From SFJ001 sp045118955 (GTDB taxonomy: Bacteria > Bacillota > Clostridia > Oscillospirales > Ruminococcaceae): a DNA stretch of 9,883 nt. Where the stretch lies: positions 1 through 9,883 of the forward strand of contig JBGVKB010000032.1 of NCBI GenBank assembly GCA_045118955.1. Direction: 5' to 3'. Below are positions 1 through 6,836 of this stretch, in pieces; the first letter of the stretch is position 1; each line of letters starts with the position of its first letter. Made by a program: the position numbers and the translations under genes. Below the pieces are notes generated by a model that saw nothing but the letters and a program-made list of their open reading frames with translations, made no database searches and was not told where the DNA came from.

Positions 1-1223
1 TGATGGAGGAGAAGATGTCGTCCACAGTCACGGTGCGGCTGATCAGCTCGTCGTGCTTCTCGGTCAGCAGCTGCTTCTGCTTCTCCACATCGCCGTCGGC
101 CTCGTCCAGAATGGCCTGGATCATGGCAAAGCTGCAGCGCTCGTTGATGCCGCACTCAGCCACATCAAAGCTGAAGAAGGGCTGGGGATCCACACAGCCG
201 TTGGTGATGACCTTGACTTCCTTCTCGTCGATCATCAGCCAGACCATGCTGACGCCGGCCTGATCGGCGGCGAGAGCGGCCTCGCGGGTGATCTGGGTGC
301 CGGCCTCGATCAGGATCTCGCCGGTCAGGGGGGCGATGACGTCGCGAGCGGCCACGAAGTGCTCGATGCGGCGAGCCAGACTCAGCTTGCGGTTCATCTT
401 GTAGCGGCCGAACTTAGACAGATCGTAGCGGCGGGGGTCGAAGAACAGCATATCGAGCTGGTTCTGGGCGCTCTCCACCGTCGGAGGCTCACCGGGACGC
501 AGCTTGCGGTACACCTCGATCAGGCCCTCGGCCTCGTTCTTGGTGGTGTCCTTCTCCAGAGTGGCCAGAATGCGCTCATCCTCGCCGAAGTACTCCAGGA
601 TCTGGGCGTTGCTGCCCATGCCCAGCGCACGGATCAGGGTGGTGACGGGCAGCTTGCGGTTCTTGTCGATGCGGACATAGAACACGTCGCTGGAGTCGGT
701 CTCGTACTCCAGCCAAGCGCCGCGGTTGGGGTTCATGGTGGCGGTGAACAGCTTCTTGCCGGTCTTGTCGTAGCTCTCGCCGAAGTAGACGCCGGGAGAA
801 CGCACCAGCTGGCTGACGATCACGCGCTCGGCGCCGTTGATGATGAAGGTGCCGGACTCGGTCATCAGGGGGAAGTCGCCCATGAAGATCTCCTGCTGCA
901 TGACGTCATCGGTCTCTTTGTTCAGCAGGCGGGCGGTGACGCGCAGGGGGGCGGCGTAGGTCACGTCGCGCTCCTTGCACTCCTTGATGGTGTACTTGGG
1001 CTGCTTGTCCAGCCGATAGTCGATGAAGTCCAGCACCAGATTGCCGGTGTAGTCGCTGATCGAGGAAATGTCCTTGAAGACTTCCTTCAGGCCCTCGTCC
1101 AGGAACCACTGGTACGAGTTCTTCTGGACCTCGATCAGGTTGGGCATTCCGATGACTTCATCGATGCGGGAAAAGCTCATTCTTTCGGTTTTGCCGAGCT
1201 GTACGGGCTTGACCTTCATCATA
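1..1223 (-). CDS. rpoB: RNA polymerase beta subunit, N-terminal part (runs off window)
   Basis: This encodes the N-terminal 407 residues of the beta subunit of DNA-directed RNA polymerase, about a third of the usual 1150-1250 residues; the gene continues past the left edge. It starts MMKVKPVQLGKTERMSFSR. The conserved beta block with TFIINGAERVIVSQLVRSPG is at about residues 125-144. The rifampicin region should lie just beyond the window. Two ATG codons stand in tandem (1221-1223 and 1218-1220); an AGGAGAGGA ribosome site about 8 nt upstream serves either. The segment near residues 290-407 looks like the lineage-specific part of Clostridia beta subunits. An unusual point is that the upstream gene is an Rrf2 regulator, not rplL, and the gene has its own consensus promoter at 1389-1417. 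Identity is certain; the exact start is uncertain by one codon. Confidence 0.97.
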
Positions 1224-1388
1224 AAATGCGTCCTCTCCTCTTCGTCAAATTTGGAATATCATGGCAAAGCGCACAAAACCACCCCCGCGTATCCCCGCCG
1301 TTTTTGTGGATTTTTCACAAACTTTTGACGGTTTCTTGTACACGCAAGGTGGTTCAGGGCGTTCTAATCCATTATCGTATATGCCAGT

Positions 1389-1417
1389 AGTATAATACCA
1401 AAAAAAGTCTATGTCAA
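1389..1417 (-). promoter_or_regulatory. Consensus sigma-A promoter for rpoB
   Basis: On the minus strand there is a perfect -35 TTGACA (1412-1417), a 17-nt spacer and a -10 TATACT (1389-1394). Transcription would start near 1382, giving an rpoB leader of about 160 nt. The leader contains a small TTTGTG/CACAAA hairpin (about 1301-1320) but nothing I recognise as a known attenuator. The promoter lies 72 bases past the rrf2 stop codon, so rpoB does not depend on read-through from rrf2. Confidence 0.85.
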
Positions 1418-1445
1418 GAGGTTTTTTATCTTTTTGTGAAAGGCG

Positions 1446-1473
1446 CGGAGTCAAAATGAAACTCCCGGCTCCG
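1446..1473 (-). repeat. Small inverted repeat after rrf2, possible weak terminator
   Basis: Two alternative stems can form between the rrf2 stop and the rpoB promoter. One is GGAGT (1447-1451) with ACTCC (1461-1465). The other is CGGAG (1446-1450) with CTCCG (1469-1473). Neither is followed directly by a clean T-run on the minus strand, so terminator function is only a guess. Confidence 0.3.
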
Positions 1474-1483
1474 TGTAATCTTT

Positions 1484-1912
1484 TTACCTGCACGCGGCGT
1501 TGGCATCCTCCACGAAGGAAGCGAAGTTCACCGCGTCCAGCTCCTGATTGATGATCGAGCTGATCCGGCCGAACACCCGCTGAAAGGCGCAGCACCCGGA
1601 AGCACCGCGGCTGCACTCGCCGGCCTGCTCCCCTTCGCCGAGACAGCGGGACAGCCGATACGGCCCTTCCACCGCCTCGATGACCTGCCGCAGGGTGATC
1701 TCGCCGGCGGGCCGGGCCAGCTCATAGCCGCCCCGGTTGCCTTTATAGCTCACCACCAGCCCGTTCTGAGCCAGCTTGCCCAGAATTTTCAGCGAAAAGC
1801 GCAGGCTGACCGCCATCTGCTCACTGATGGTGCGGGCATCCAGCCGCCGGCCCTCCTTGGCCAGACAGTATACGATGCGCACGGCGTAATCGGATTCCTG
1901 TGTAATATGCAT
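1484..1912 (-). CDS. Rrf2-family transcriptional regulator, IscR-like
   Basis: This 142-residue protein has the Rrf2 layout. It opens MHITQESDYAVRIVYCLA, followed by a winged helix-turn-helix at about residues 25-66 with the family wing motif NRGGYELARP. It ends in a dimerisation helix. Cysteines at 90, 100, 107 and 108 fall where IscR and NsrR carry their iron-sulfur ligands, here as Cx9Cx6CC, which is wider than the Cx5Cx5C of E. coli IscR. An Fe-S or other thiol-based sensing role is therefore plausible but not shown. Start ATG at 1912 has an AAAGGAG site 8 nt upstream. No isc, suf or cysteine genes are in the window, so the target regulon is unknown. A palindrome in its own promoter suggests autoregulation. 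Family assignment is firm; the sensed signal is not. Confidence 0.92.
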   Translation of the reverse strand: MHITQESDYAVRIVYCLAKEGRRLDARTISEQMAVSLRFSLKILGKLAQNGLVVSYKGNRGGYELARPAGEITLRQVIEAVEGPYRLSRCLGEGEQAGECSRGASGCCAFQRVFGRISSIINQELDAVNFASFVEDANAACR

Positions 1913-1934
1913 GAGCCTTGCTCCTTTAACTATA

Positions 1935-1953
1935 CCATTATAATATATTATGG
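1935..1953. promoter_or_regulatory. Near-perfect palindrome, candidate Rrf2 operator
   Basis: A 19-bp AT-rich palindrome (minus strand CCATAATATATTATAATGG) pairs at 7 of 9 positions around a central base. It sits 22 bp upstream of the rrf2 start codon and overlaps the likely -10 region. Rrf2 proteins bind AT-rich dyads as dimers and often repress their own genes, so an autoregulatory operator is a reasonable inference. Confidence 0.5.
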
Positions 1954-1975
1954 CAAAAAGAGCGTCGTTTGTAAA
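1937..1975 (-). promoter_or_regulatory. Probable rrf2 promoter region
   Basis: The region holds a TTTACA (-35-like, 1970-1975) and overlapping -10-like hexamers TAATAT (1945-1950, 19-nt spacer) and TATAAT (1937-1942). No pair has an ideal spacer, so the exact -10 cannot be fixed by eye. The AAAGGAG ribosome site (1921-1927) follows immediately, so the leader would be very short. Confidence 0.45.
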
Positions 1976-1983
1976 GGGGGTAA

Positions 1984-2000
1984 AACAGCCCGCCCGGCAT
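1984..2000 (-). terminator. Distal arm of rpoD terminator, cut off by IS
   Basis: On the minus strand ATGCCGGGCGGGCTGTT continues into two more Ts and forms the descending arm plus short T-run of a Rho-independent terminator. Its exact 17-bp inverted partner is at 2584-2600, right after rpoD. The IS remnant lies between the two arms, so the stem would now carry a loop of about 580 nt. Confidence 0.6.
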
Positions 2001-2016
2001 CTGAACTACACCCCAT

Positions 2017-2047
2017 TTGTTAGACAGTATGATATACTATCTAACAA
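2017..2047 (+). repeat. Hairpin in the IS leader
   Basis: A 14-bp inverted repeat with one mismatch (TTGTTAGACAGTAT and ATACTATCTAACAA) surrounds a 3-nt loop just ahead of the orfA start at 2062. It includes part of the left terminal repeat. Such structures in insertion sequences are known to limit transposase expression from outside transcripts; that role here is inference. Confidence 0.6.
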
Positions 2048-2061
2048 GTGGGTGTTTTGTT

Positions 2062-2136
2062 ATGCCAAAAGGAGTAGCGAACAAGCGATATACACCAGAG
2101 TTTAAGCAACTCTCCCGTTCTGGATCTCCACAGTAG
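2062..2136 (+). pseudogene. IS3-family orfA, N-terminal remnant
   Basis: ATG at 2062 begins MPKGVANKRYTPEFKQ, the start of the helix-turn-helix OrfA protein of IS150-like elements (full length about 170 residues in that group). After about 16 codons the sequence jumps, at about 2107-2113, into the distal part of orfB in another frame. It stops at TAG 2134-2136 after 24 residues. It is not functional. Confidence 0.75.
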
Positions 2137-2536
2137 ATATCTGGTCAGTTATACCATTTCAGAACGACCGTCTTTGAATATGGTTACTTCTATGTTGGAT
2201 AAAGCTTTTCGTACAATTCCGGATAACGTGAACCTCATTTTGCACTCAGACCAAGGTTGGCAATACCAGCACAACCAATACCAAAGGATGCTTACCCAGA
2301 AGGGAATACGGCAGAGTATGAGCCGAAAAGGAAATTGTCTGGACAATGCAGCAATGGAGAATTTCTTTGGCTTACTCAAAAGTGAACTGCTCTATTTGCA
2401 GCAATTTGAATCCATGGAGCACTTCAAAGTGGAACTGATAGAATATCTGGATTATTACAATAACCGTCGTATTAAAGAAAGACTAAAGGGCTTGCCGCCT
2501 GCGATTCACAGACAGCAAGCCCTCTTGGCTGTTTAA
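2111..2536 (+). pseudogene. IS3-family transposase orfB, C-terminal remnant
   Basis: In one open frame this reads SPVLDLHSRYLVSYTISERP and then 120 more residues to a stop at 2536. That is the C-terminal half of an IS150-type DDE integrase, whose full OrfB is about 280 residues. The second catalytic Asp is in HSDQGWQY and the Glu in AMENFFGLLKSEL. The first catalytic Asp normally lies about 10-15 residues before the LSPVLDL motif and has been lost in the deletion. A TTG at 2174 could start a 120-residue peptide, but the proper start and the frameshift region are gone. This is a dead transposase fragment. Confidence 0.85.
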
Positions 2537-2583
2537 ACAATTTGAGTTGGAAATATTTGTCTAACTTTTTGGGGTCACTTCAA

Positions 2584-2600
2584 ATGCCGGGCGGGCTGTT
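2584..2600 (-). terminator. Proximal arm of rpoD terminator
   Basis: On the minus strand AACAGCCCGCCCGGCAT begins 23 nt after the rpoD stop codon. It is the exact reverse complement of 1984-2000. Together they form a 17-bp GC-rich stem typical of an intrinsic terminator, now split by the insertion sequence. Confidence 0.6.
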
Positions 2601-2623
2601 CTCATTTCATCAAAACGTTCCGA

Positions 2624-3712
2624 TCAATCCAGGAAGTCGCGCAGCTTCTTGGAGCGGCTGGGGTGGCGCAGCTTGCGCAGGGCCTTGGCCTCGATCTGGC
2701 GGATGCGCTCACGGGTCACGTTGAACTCCTTGCCGACCTCCTCCAGAGTGCGGGGGCGGCCGTCGTCCAGACCAAAGCGCAGGCTCAGCACCTTGGCCTC
2801 ACGGGGGGTCAGGGTCTTGAGCACGCTGCCGAGCTGCTCCTTCAGCAGGGTGTGGCTGGCGGCCTCGGCGGGCACGGGGGCGTCCTCGTCGGGGATGAAG
2901 TCGCCCAGATGGCTGTCCTCCTCCTCACCGATGGGGGTCTCCAGGCTCACAGGCTCCTGTGCCACGCGCATGATCTCGCGCACCTTGTCCACGGGCATAT
3001 CCAGCGCCTCGCTGATCTCGTCGGCGGTCGGCTCGTGGCCGTTCTCGTGCAGAAGCTGGCTGGAGACCTTCTTCACCTTGTTGATGGTCTCCACCATGTG
3101 GACGGGGATGCGGATGGTGCGGGCCTGATCCGCGATGGCGCGGGTGATGGCCTGACGGATCCACCAGGTGGCGTAGGTGGAGAACTTGAAGCCCTTGGTG
3201 TAGTCGAACTTGTCCACCGCCTTGATCAGACCCAGATTGCCCTCCTGGATCAGGTCGAGGAACTGCATACCGCGGCCCACGTAGCGCTTGGCGATGGAGA
3301 CCACCAGACGCAGGTTGGCCTCGCTCAGGCGCTGCTTGGCGCGCTCGCCCCTGGGGCCGCCCTCCTGAATGTCCTTGGCAAGCTGGACCTCCTCCTCGCT
3401 GGTCAGCAGAGGCACACGGCCGATCTCCTTCAGGTAGACCTTCACGGGGTCGTCGATGGCCACGCCCTCGGCGGAAAGGCTGCTCTCGAACTGCTCCACG
3501 CTCTCCTCGGTCAGGGTCAGATGCTCGCCCTCGGTGTCAGGCTCATCCACCACCTCGATGCCGTTGCGCTCCAGCGTCTCGTACAGCTTGTCCATCTGCT
3601 CAACGTCAAAGCCGCTCTCCTCGATGGCGTCGGTCAGCTCCTTGCTGGTCAGCTTGCCGTTGCGCTTGCCGTTCTCCAGCAGTTCGCGCAGCACATTCTT
3701 CTTTTCTGCCAT
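2624..3712 (-). CDS. rpoD: Principal RNA polymerase sigma factor (sigma-70/SigA)
   Basis: This 362-residue protein has all regions of a primary sigma factor. Region 1.1 covers about 1-60 (LRELLENGKRNGKLTSKEL). Region 1.2 is at 87-118 (DPVKVYLKEIGRVPLLT). Region 2 spans 130-200 and includes NLRLVVSIAKRYVGRGM, FLDLIQEGNLGLIKAVDKFD and YATWWIRQAITRAI. Region 3 spans about 207-285. Region 4, with its helix-turn-helix, spans 290-362 (TLEEVGKEFNVTRERIRQIE). The length matches Gram-positive SigA. I chose the ATG at 3712 because region 1.1 starts there and AGGAG lies 8 nt upstream. The frame stays open for 58 more codons to an ATG at 3886, just after dnaG, so a longer form is possible. It is the last gene of dgt-dnaG-rpoD. 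Confidence 0.97.
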   Translation of the reverse strand: MAEKKNVLRELLENGKRNGKLTSKELTDAIEESGFDVEQMDKLYETLERNGIEVVDEPDTEGEHLTLTEESVEQFESSLSAEGVAIDDPVKVYLKEIGRVPLLTSEEEVQLAKDIQEGGPRGERAKQRLSEANLRLVVSIAKRYVGRGMQFLDLIQEGNLGLIKAVDKFDYTKGFKFSTYATWWIRQAITRAIADQARTIRIPVHMVETINKVKKVSSQLLHENGHEPTADEISEALDMPVDKVREIMRVAQEPVSLETPIGEEEDSHLGDFIPDEDAPVPAEAASHTLLKEQLGSVLKTLTPREAKVLSLRFGLDDGRPRTLEEVGKEFNVTRERIRQIEAKALRKLRHPSRSKKLRDFLD

Positions 3713-3893
3713 ATGTCTCTCTCCTGTTCTTTTTGCGTCCGGGCCGCCGTGCAGCCCACTTCCCACAATTGCCTTTTTATGTTTCAACGCCGCTTCCACC
3801 ACAGCCACAGGGATGTGGGGTTCCGGCGATTCCTCTATGATCTGCAGCACCCGCGCCTGACGGCGGGCCCACGATTCCTTGTCCATACCCGTC

Positions 3894-5657
3894 CTATTCC
3901 CCCGCGCCCTTTTTGCGGCGCAGGCTCTCGAGATAAGCGTCCAATTCCTCGGCGGTCATTTTGCCGGCCTGCCGGCTCTTGGGCAGGCTGCGCTCCATCC
4001 GGTCCACATACAGCTCCACGTCCTCATCGCTGAGGGGCACGTCGTAGTTGCGGGCCAGAAGCTGGCTCAGGGTCGCGATGTCCTGCTCGCTGAGCAGGCT
4101 GCTCAGCACCCCCAGCTCCGGGGTCACGCCCCGCGCCTGACAGGAACAGATGGCCTCATACGCATTGCGCATATCCTCCATCAGAAAGCCCGACGGCTGG
4201 ATGCGCTGCTTCACCCGCGCCACCAGCTCGGGGCGCTTGATGAGGGCGCAGACGAGCTGCTGCTCGGCGTTGGCCACACCCAGCGCCTCGCTGCCGCCCA
4301 GCGTGTAGGGCACCTTGATCTGCGATGCCACGCCCTGCTGCATGAGCTGCTGCTGGCGCTCCCGCCGGGCCTTGCGCTCGGCCTGCGTCACCGCGCTCTT
4401 GAGCTGGGCTTCGATGGCCGCCCGGGAGACGCCGGTCTCCTCGGCAAGGCGGCCTGTATATACATCCCGCTCGGTGGGGGTGATGCGCCCCGCCAGAAGC
4501 TGGATGGCCTCCTTGATGTAATCCAGCCGCCCCGCAGGTGTCGCCACATCGTGTTTTTCCCGGATGCGTGCCAGCTTATACTCGATGGCGTTGCTGGTGC
4601 CGTTCAGCAGGGCCTCAAAGCGCTCCTTGCCAAACCGCTTGATGAACTCATCCGGGTCTTTCGCGCCCGGGAGATTCAGCACGCTCACCCGGATGGGGCT
4701 TTGACTGAACAGCTCCAGACTGCGGGCGGTGGCCTTGCGGCCCGCCTCGTCGGTGTCGTAGCAGAGCACCACCTCGTCGGCGTACTCGGTGAGCAGCTTC
4801 ACCTGCTCGGCGGTGAGGGCGGTACCGCAGGCCGCCACGGCGGTGTCAAAGCCCGCCTGATGCAGGCTGATCACGTCCATGTAGCCCTCGCACAGAATGT
4901 ACCGGCGGGACTTGCTCTTTTTGGCAACGCTCAGCGCGAACATGGCCTTGCTCTTTTTGTAGACGATGGTCTCGGGGGTGTTGACGTACTTGGGCTTCTC
5001 ATCCCCCATCACGCGCCCGCCAAAGGCGATGATGTTCCCCCGCAGGTCAAAGATAGGGGTCATCACCCGGTTGCGGAAGGTATCGAACAGGTTGCCCTTG
5101 GCGCTGCGCCGTATGACGCCCGCCTCCAAAAGCTCCTCGTCCTCGTAGCCCAGCCGCCGCAGGTGATCCCGCAGCGCGCTGAAGCTGTCCGGCGCGTAGC
5201 CCAGCCCGAACCGGCGGATGGTGCTGTCGGACAAGCCGCGCCCCCGCCAGTAGGCCAGCGCCCTGCGGCCCTCCGGGGTGGGGGCCGCCATCTGGGCGTA
5301 GAAGAACCGGGCGGAATCCCGGTTCACGTTCAGCACCCGGCTGCGCATCCGACCGGCCTGGTCGTCCTCCTCGGGCATGGGCATACCCGCCCGGGCAGCA
5401 AGGCTCTTGACCGCTTCCACATAATCCAGATTGCTGATCTTCTTTTCAAAGGTGATCGCGTCGCCGCCCACGCCGCAACCAAAGCAGTAGAAGCTCTGGT
5501 TCTCGGGGTAGACCACAAAGGAGGGGGTCTTTTCGTTGTGGAAGGGGCACAGTCCCGTGTGGGTGCGGCCCCGGTGACGAAGCTGCACATAGCTGCGCAC
5601 CAGCTCCACAATGTCGGTGCGGCGTACCACTTCCTGAATGTATTCCTGCGGGATCAT
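3894..5657 (-). CDS. dnaG: DNA primase
   Basis: A 587-residue replicative primase, of usual length. It makes RNA primers at the replication fork with the DnaB-type helicase. The N-terminal zinc finger has Cys37, His40, Cys58 and Cys61 (LCPFHNEKTPSF ... FYCFGCG). The RNA polymerase core follows, with FRNRVMTPIFDLRGNIIAFGG at about 194-214. The TOPRIM domain has Glu257 in CEGYMDV and Asp301/Asp303 in YDTDEAG, with KDPDEF at 333-338. The C-terminal part from about 460 (EQQLVCALIKRPEL) is the helicase-binding domain. The ATG at 5657 has AGGAGG 8 nt upstream. It lies 33 bp after dgt; the next ATG, in the rpoD frame, is 7 nt past its stop. This is the conserved Firmicute primase-sigma pair. Confidence 0.97.
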   Translation of the reverse strand: MIPQEYIQEVVRRTDIVELVRSYVQLRHRGRTHTGLCPFHNEKTPSFVVYPENQSFYCFGCGVGGDAITFEKKISNLDYVEAVKSLAARAGMPMPEEDDQAGRMRSRVLNVNRDSARFFYAQMAAPTPEGRRALAYWRGRGLSDSTIRRFGLGYAPDSFSALRDHLRRLGYEDEELLEAGVIRRSAKGNLFDTFRNRVMTPIFDLRGNIIAFGGRVMGDEKPKYVNTPETIVYKKSKAMFALSVAKKSKSRRYILCEGYMDVISLHQAGFDTAVAACGTALTAEQVKLLTEYADEVVLCYDTDEAGRKATARSLELFSQSPIRVSVLNLPGAKDPDEFIKRFGKERFEALLNGTSNAIEYKLARIREKHDVATPAGRLDYIKEAIQLLAGRITPTERDVYTGRLAEETGVSRAAIEAQLKSAVTQAERKARRERQQQLMQQGVASQIKVPYTLGGSEALGVANAEQQLVCALIKRPELVARVKQRIQPSGFLMEDMRNAYEAICSCQARGVTPELGVLSSLLSEQDIATLSQLLARNYDVPLSDEDVELYVDRMERSLPKSRQAGKMTAEELDAYLESLRRKKGAGE

Positions 5658-5690
5658 GCCCCTCCCCTCCTTTCGCGGCCCGTCACAGGG

Positions 5691-6689
5691 TCAAAGCACG
5701 TGCCACTTGCGGGGCACAAACATCTCCTCGAAGGTGCGTGTGGCATATTCATCGCTCATGCCGCTGATATAGTCGGCCACCGCGCGCTCCACACCGTCCT
5801 GCCACGCCAGCTCCATATAAAAGGTGGGCATCCGGCTGGGGTCGTCGCACAGGCAGCGGTAGATGGCTTCCACCATCCCGTCCACCTTCTGCTCCTCCTT
5901 TTTGGCCACATCGTCCACATAGACGGTGCTGTACATGAAGCTCTTCAGCTCCTCGTAGGCCTGATGCACCGGCGTGCTGAAGGCCACGTCCGCCTGACTG
6001 GTGGCCACCAGATCCTCGATCATGGTGGTGATGCGCCGGGACTTGGTGTCCCCCAGCGTCTCCACCGCGTAGCGGGGAAGCTGCTCCAGCCGGAGCACCC
6101 CGGCGGTCACCGCGTCCTCGATGTCGTGGTTGATGAAGGCGATATGGTCGGCGTACCGCACCACCCTGCCCTCCATGGTGGCGGGCCACACACCCTTGGT
6201 GTGGGTCACGATGCCGTTGCGCACCTCCCACGTCAGGTTCAGGCCCTGTCCGTTCTTTTCCAGCTTGTCCACCACCCGCAGGCTCTGCCGGTAGTGGGCA
6301 AAGCCGTTCGGGGCCAGCCGATCCAGCGCCCGCTCGCCGGCGTGGCCGAAGGGGGTGTGCCCCAGATCGTGTCCCAGGGCGATGGCCTCGGTCAGGTCCT
6401 CGTTCAGCCGCAGCGCCCGGGCGATGGTGCGGGCGATCTGGCTCACCTCCAGCGTGTGGGTGAGCCGGGTGCGGTAGTGGTCGCCCTCCGGCGACAGAAA
6501 GACCTGGGTCTTTTGCTTCAAGCGGCGAAACGCCTTGGAGTGAAGGATGCGGTCCCGATCCCGCTGGTACTCGGTGCGCAGCGGGCATGGCTCCTCGGGC
6601 CGCATACGGCCGCGGGTCGCCCCACTGCGGGCCGCGCGCTCGCTGAGGAAGCCTTCCTCAATGCGCAGGGTCTGTTCCCGGATGTCCAT
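5691..6689 (-). CDS. dgt: dGTP triphosphohydrolase-like HD protein
   Basis: This 332-residue protein belongs to the dGTPase family of HD phosphohydrolases. Characterised members cleave dNTPs to a deoxynucleoside and tripolyphosphate and so trim the nucleotide pool. The metal-binding HD residues are visible: His78 in RTRLTHTLEVS, His107-Asp108 in GHDLGHTPFGHAGE (with His111 and His116) and Asp181 in VRYADHIAFINHDIED. It belongs to the short class (about 330-340 residues) and lacks the extra C-terminal region of E. coli Dgt. It heads the dgt-dnaG-rpoD operon, a common arrangement in Clostridia, and the dnaG start is 33 bp on. The start at 6689 is preceded by purine-rich GAGGGGAGGGGA. Substrate preference cannot be told from sequence. 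Confidence 0.93.
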   Translation of the reverse strand: MDIREQTLRIEEGFLSERAARSGATRGRMRPEEPCPLRTEYQRDRDRILHSKAFRRLKQKTQVFLSPEGDHYRTRLTHTLEVSQIARTIARALRLNEDLTEAIALGHDLGHTPFGHAGERALDRLAPNGFAHYRQSLRVVDKLEKNGQGLNLTWEVRNGIVTHTKGVWPATMEGRVVRYADHIAFINHDIEDAVTAGVLRLEQLPRYAVETLGDTKSRRITTMIEDLVATSQADVAFSTPVHQAYEELKSFMYSTVYVDDVAKKEEQKVDGMVEAIYRCLCDDPSRMPTFYMELAWQDGVERAVADYISGMSDEYATRTFEEMFVPRKWHVL

Positions 6690-6730
6690 GGGCCGTCCCC
6701 TCCCCTCTGCAACAGGCGATTCGTGCTCTA

Positions 6731-6736
6731 ATTATA
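6731..6736 (-). promoter_or_regulatory. Candidate -10 element for dgt-dnaG-rpoD
   Basis: A perfect TATAAT lies on the minus strand 42 bp upstream of the dgt start, within TATATATAAT. The best -35 at 16-18 nt is poor (TTTTGC or GTTTTG), and it falls in the arm of a long inverted repeat. A-tracts upstream could act as an UP-like element. This is the only plausible promoter I see for the operon. Confidence 0.5.
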
Positions 6737-6747
6737 TATACGACAAA

Positions 6748-6808
6748 GGAAGGCAAAACCCTTTTTTATTTTGCGAAAATTTTTCAAAAAATTTTGGTTT
6801 TGCCTTCC
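6748..6808. repeat. 13-bp perfect inverted repeat with inner palindrome
   Basis: GGAAGGCAAAACC (6748-6760) is exactly inverted as GGTTTTGCCTTCC (6796-6808) around a 35-nt AT-rich loop. Within the loop, next to the right arm, a second palindrome AAAATTTTT/AAAAATTTT (6776-6795) has a 2-nt centre. The region separates yigZ from dgt and may act as the yigZ terminator, as an operator for dgt-dnaG-rpoD, or both. Confidence 0.7.
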
Positions 6809-6822
6809 GGCCGCCCTTTTCG

Positions 6823-6836
6823 GGAAAATATTTTCC
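6823..6836. repeat. 14-bp perfect palindrome
   Basis: GGAAAATATTTTCC is perfectly self-complementary. It sits 31 bp past the end of the YigZ-family gene and upstream of the larger inverted repeat. It could be a dimer-binding site or part of a terminator; no T-run follows it directly. Confidence 0.6.

Larger units (their letters stand above)
2002..2582 (+). mobile_element. Internally deleted IS3-family (IS150-like) insertion sequence
   Basis: The element is 581 bp with TG...CA ends. The terminal sequences are imperfect inverted repeats: left TGAACTACACCCC..GTTAGACA, right (inverted) TGAAGTGACCCC..GTTAGACA. Both keep TGAA, CCC and GTTAGACA at matching positions. Inside are the first codons of orfA fused by deletion to the last third of orfB. 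IS150-type elements are normally about 1.4-1.5 kb, so roughly 0.9 kb is missing. It is AT-richer than its surroundings, as expected for an acquired element. No clear target duplication is visible: the three bases outside are ATC on the left and AAT on the right. It cannot make an active transposase but keeps both ends. Confidence 0.85.

Noticed and set aside
53..1390. A 445-codon plus-strand open frame opposite rpoB
   Set aside because: Antisense shadow of rpoB; low-complexity composition and no known motif.
1998..2586. Target-site duplication around the IS remnant
   Set aside because: The flanking triplets differ (ATC and AAT). A shared AT can be drawn by shifting the ends by one base, but it is explained by the palindromic arms.
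2663..4033. A 456-codon plus-strand open frame opposite rpoD
   Set aside because: Antisense shadow of rpoD, with the same composition signature as the other shadows.
3879..6731. A 950-codon open frame on the plus strand opposite dnaG and dgt
   Set aside because: Its frame mirrors high-GC codon use in real minus-strand genes. The translation is His/Leu/Ala/Gly-rich without any family motif, and the opposite strand encodes full primase and HD proteins.
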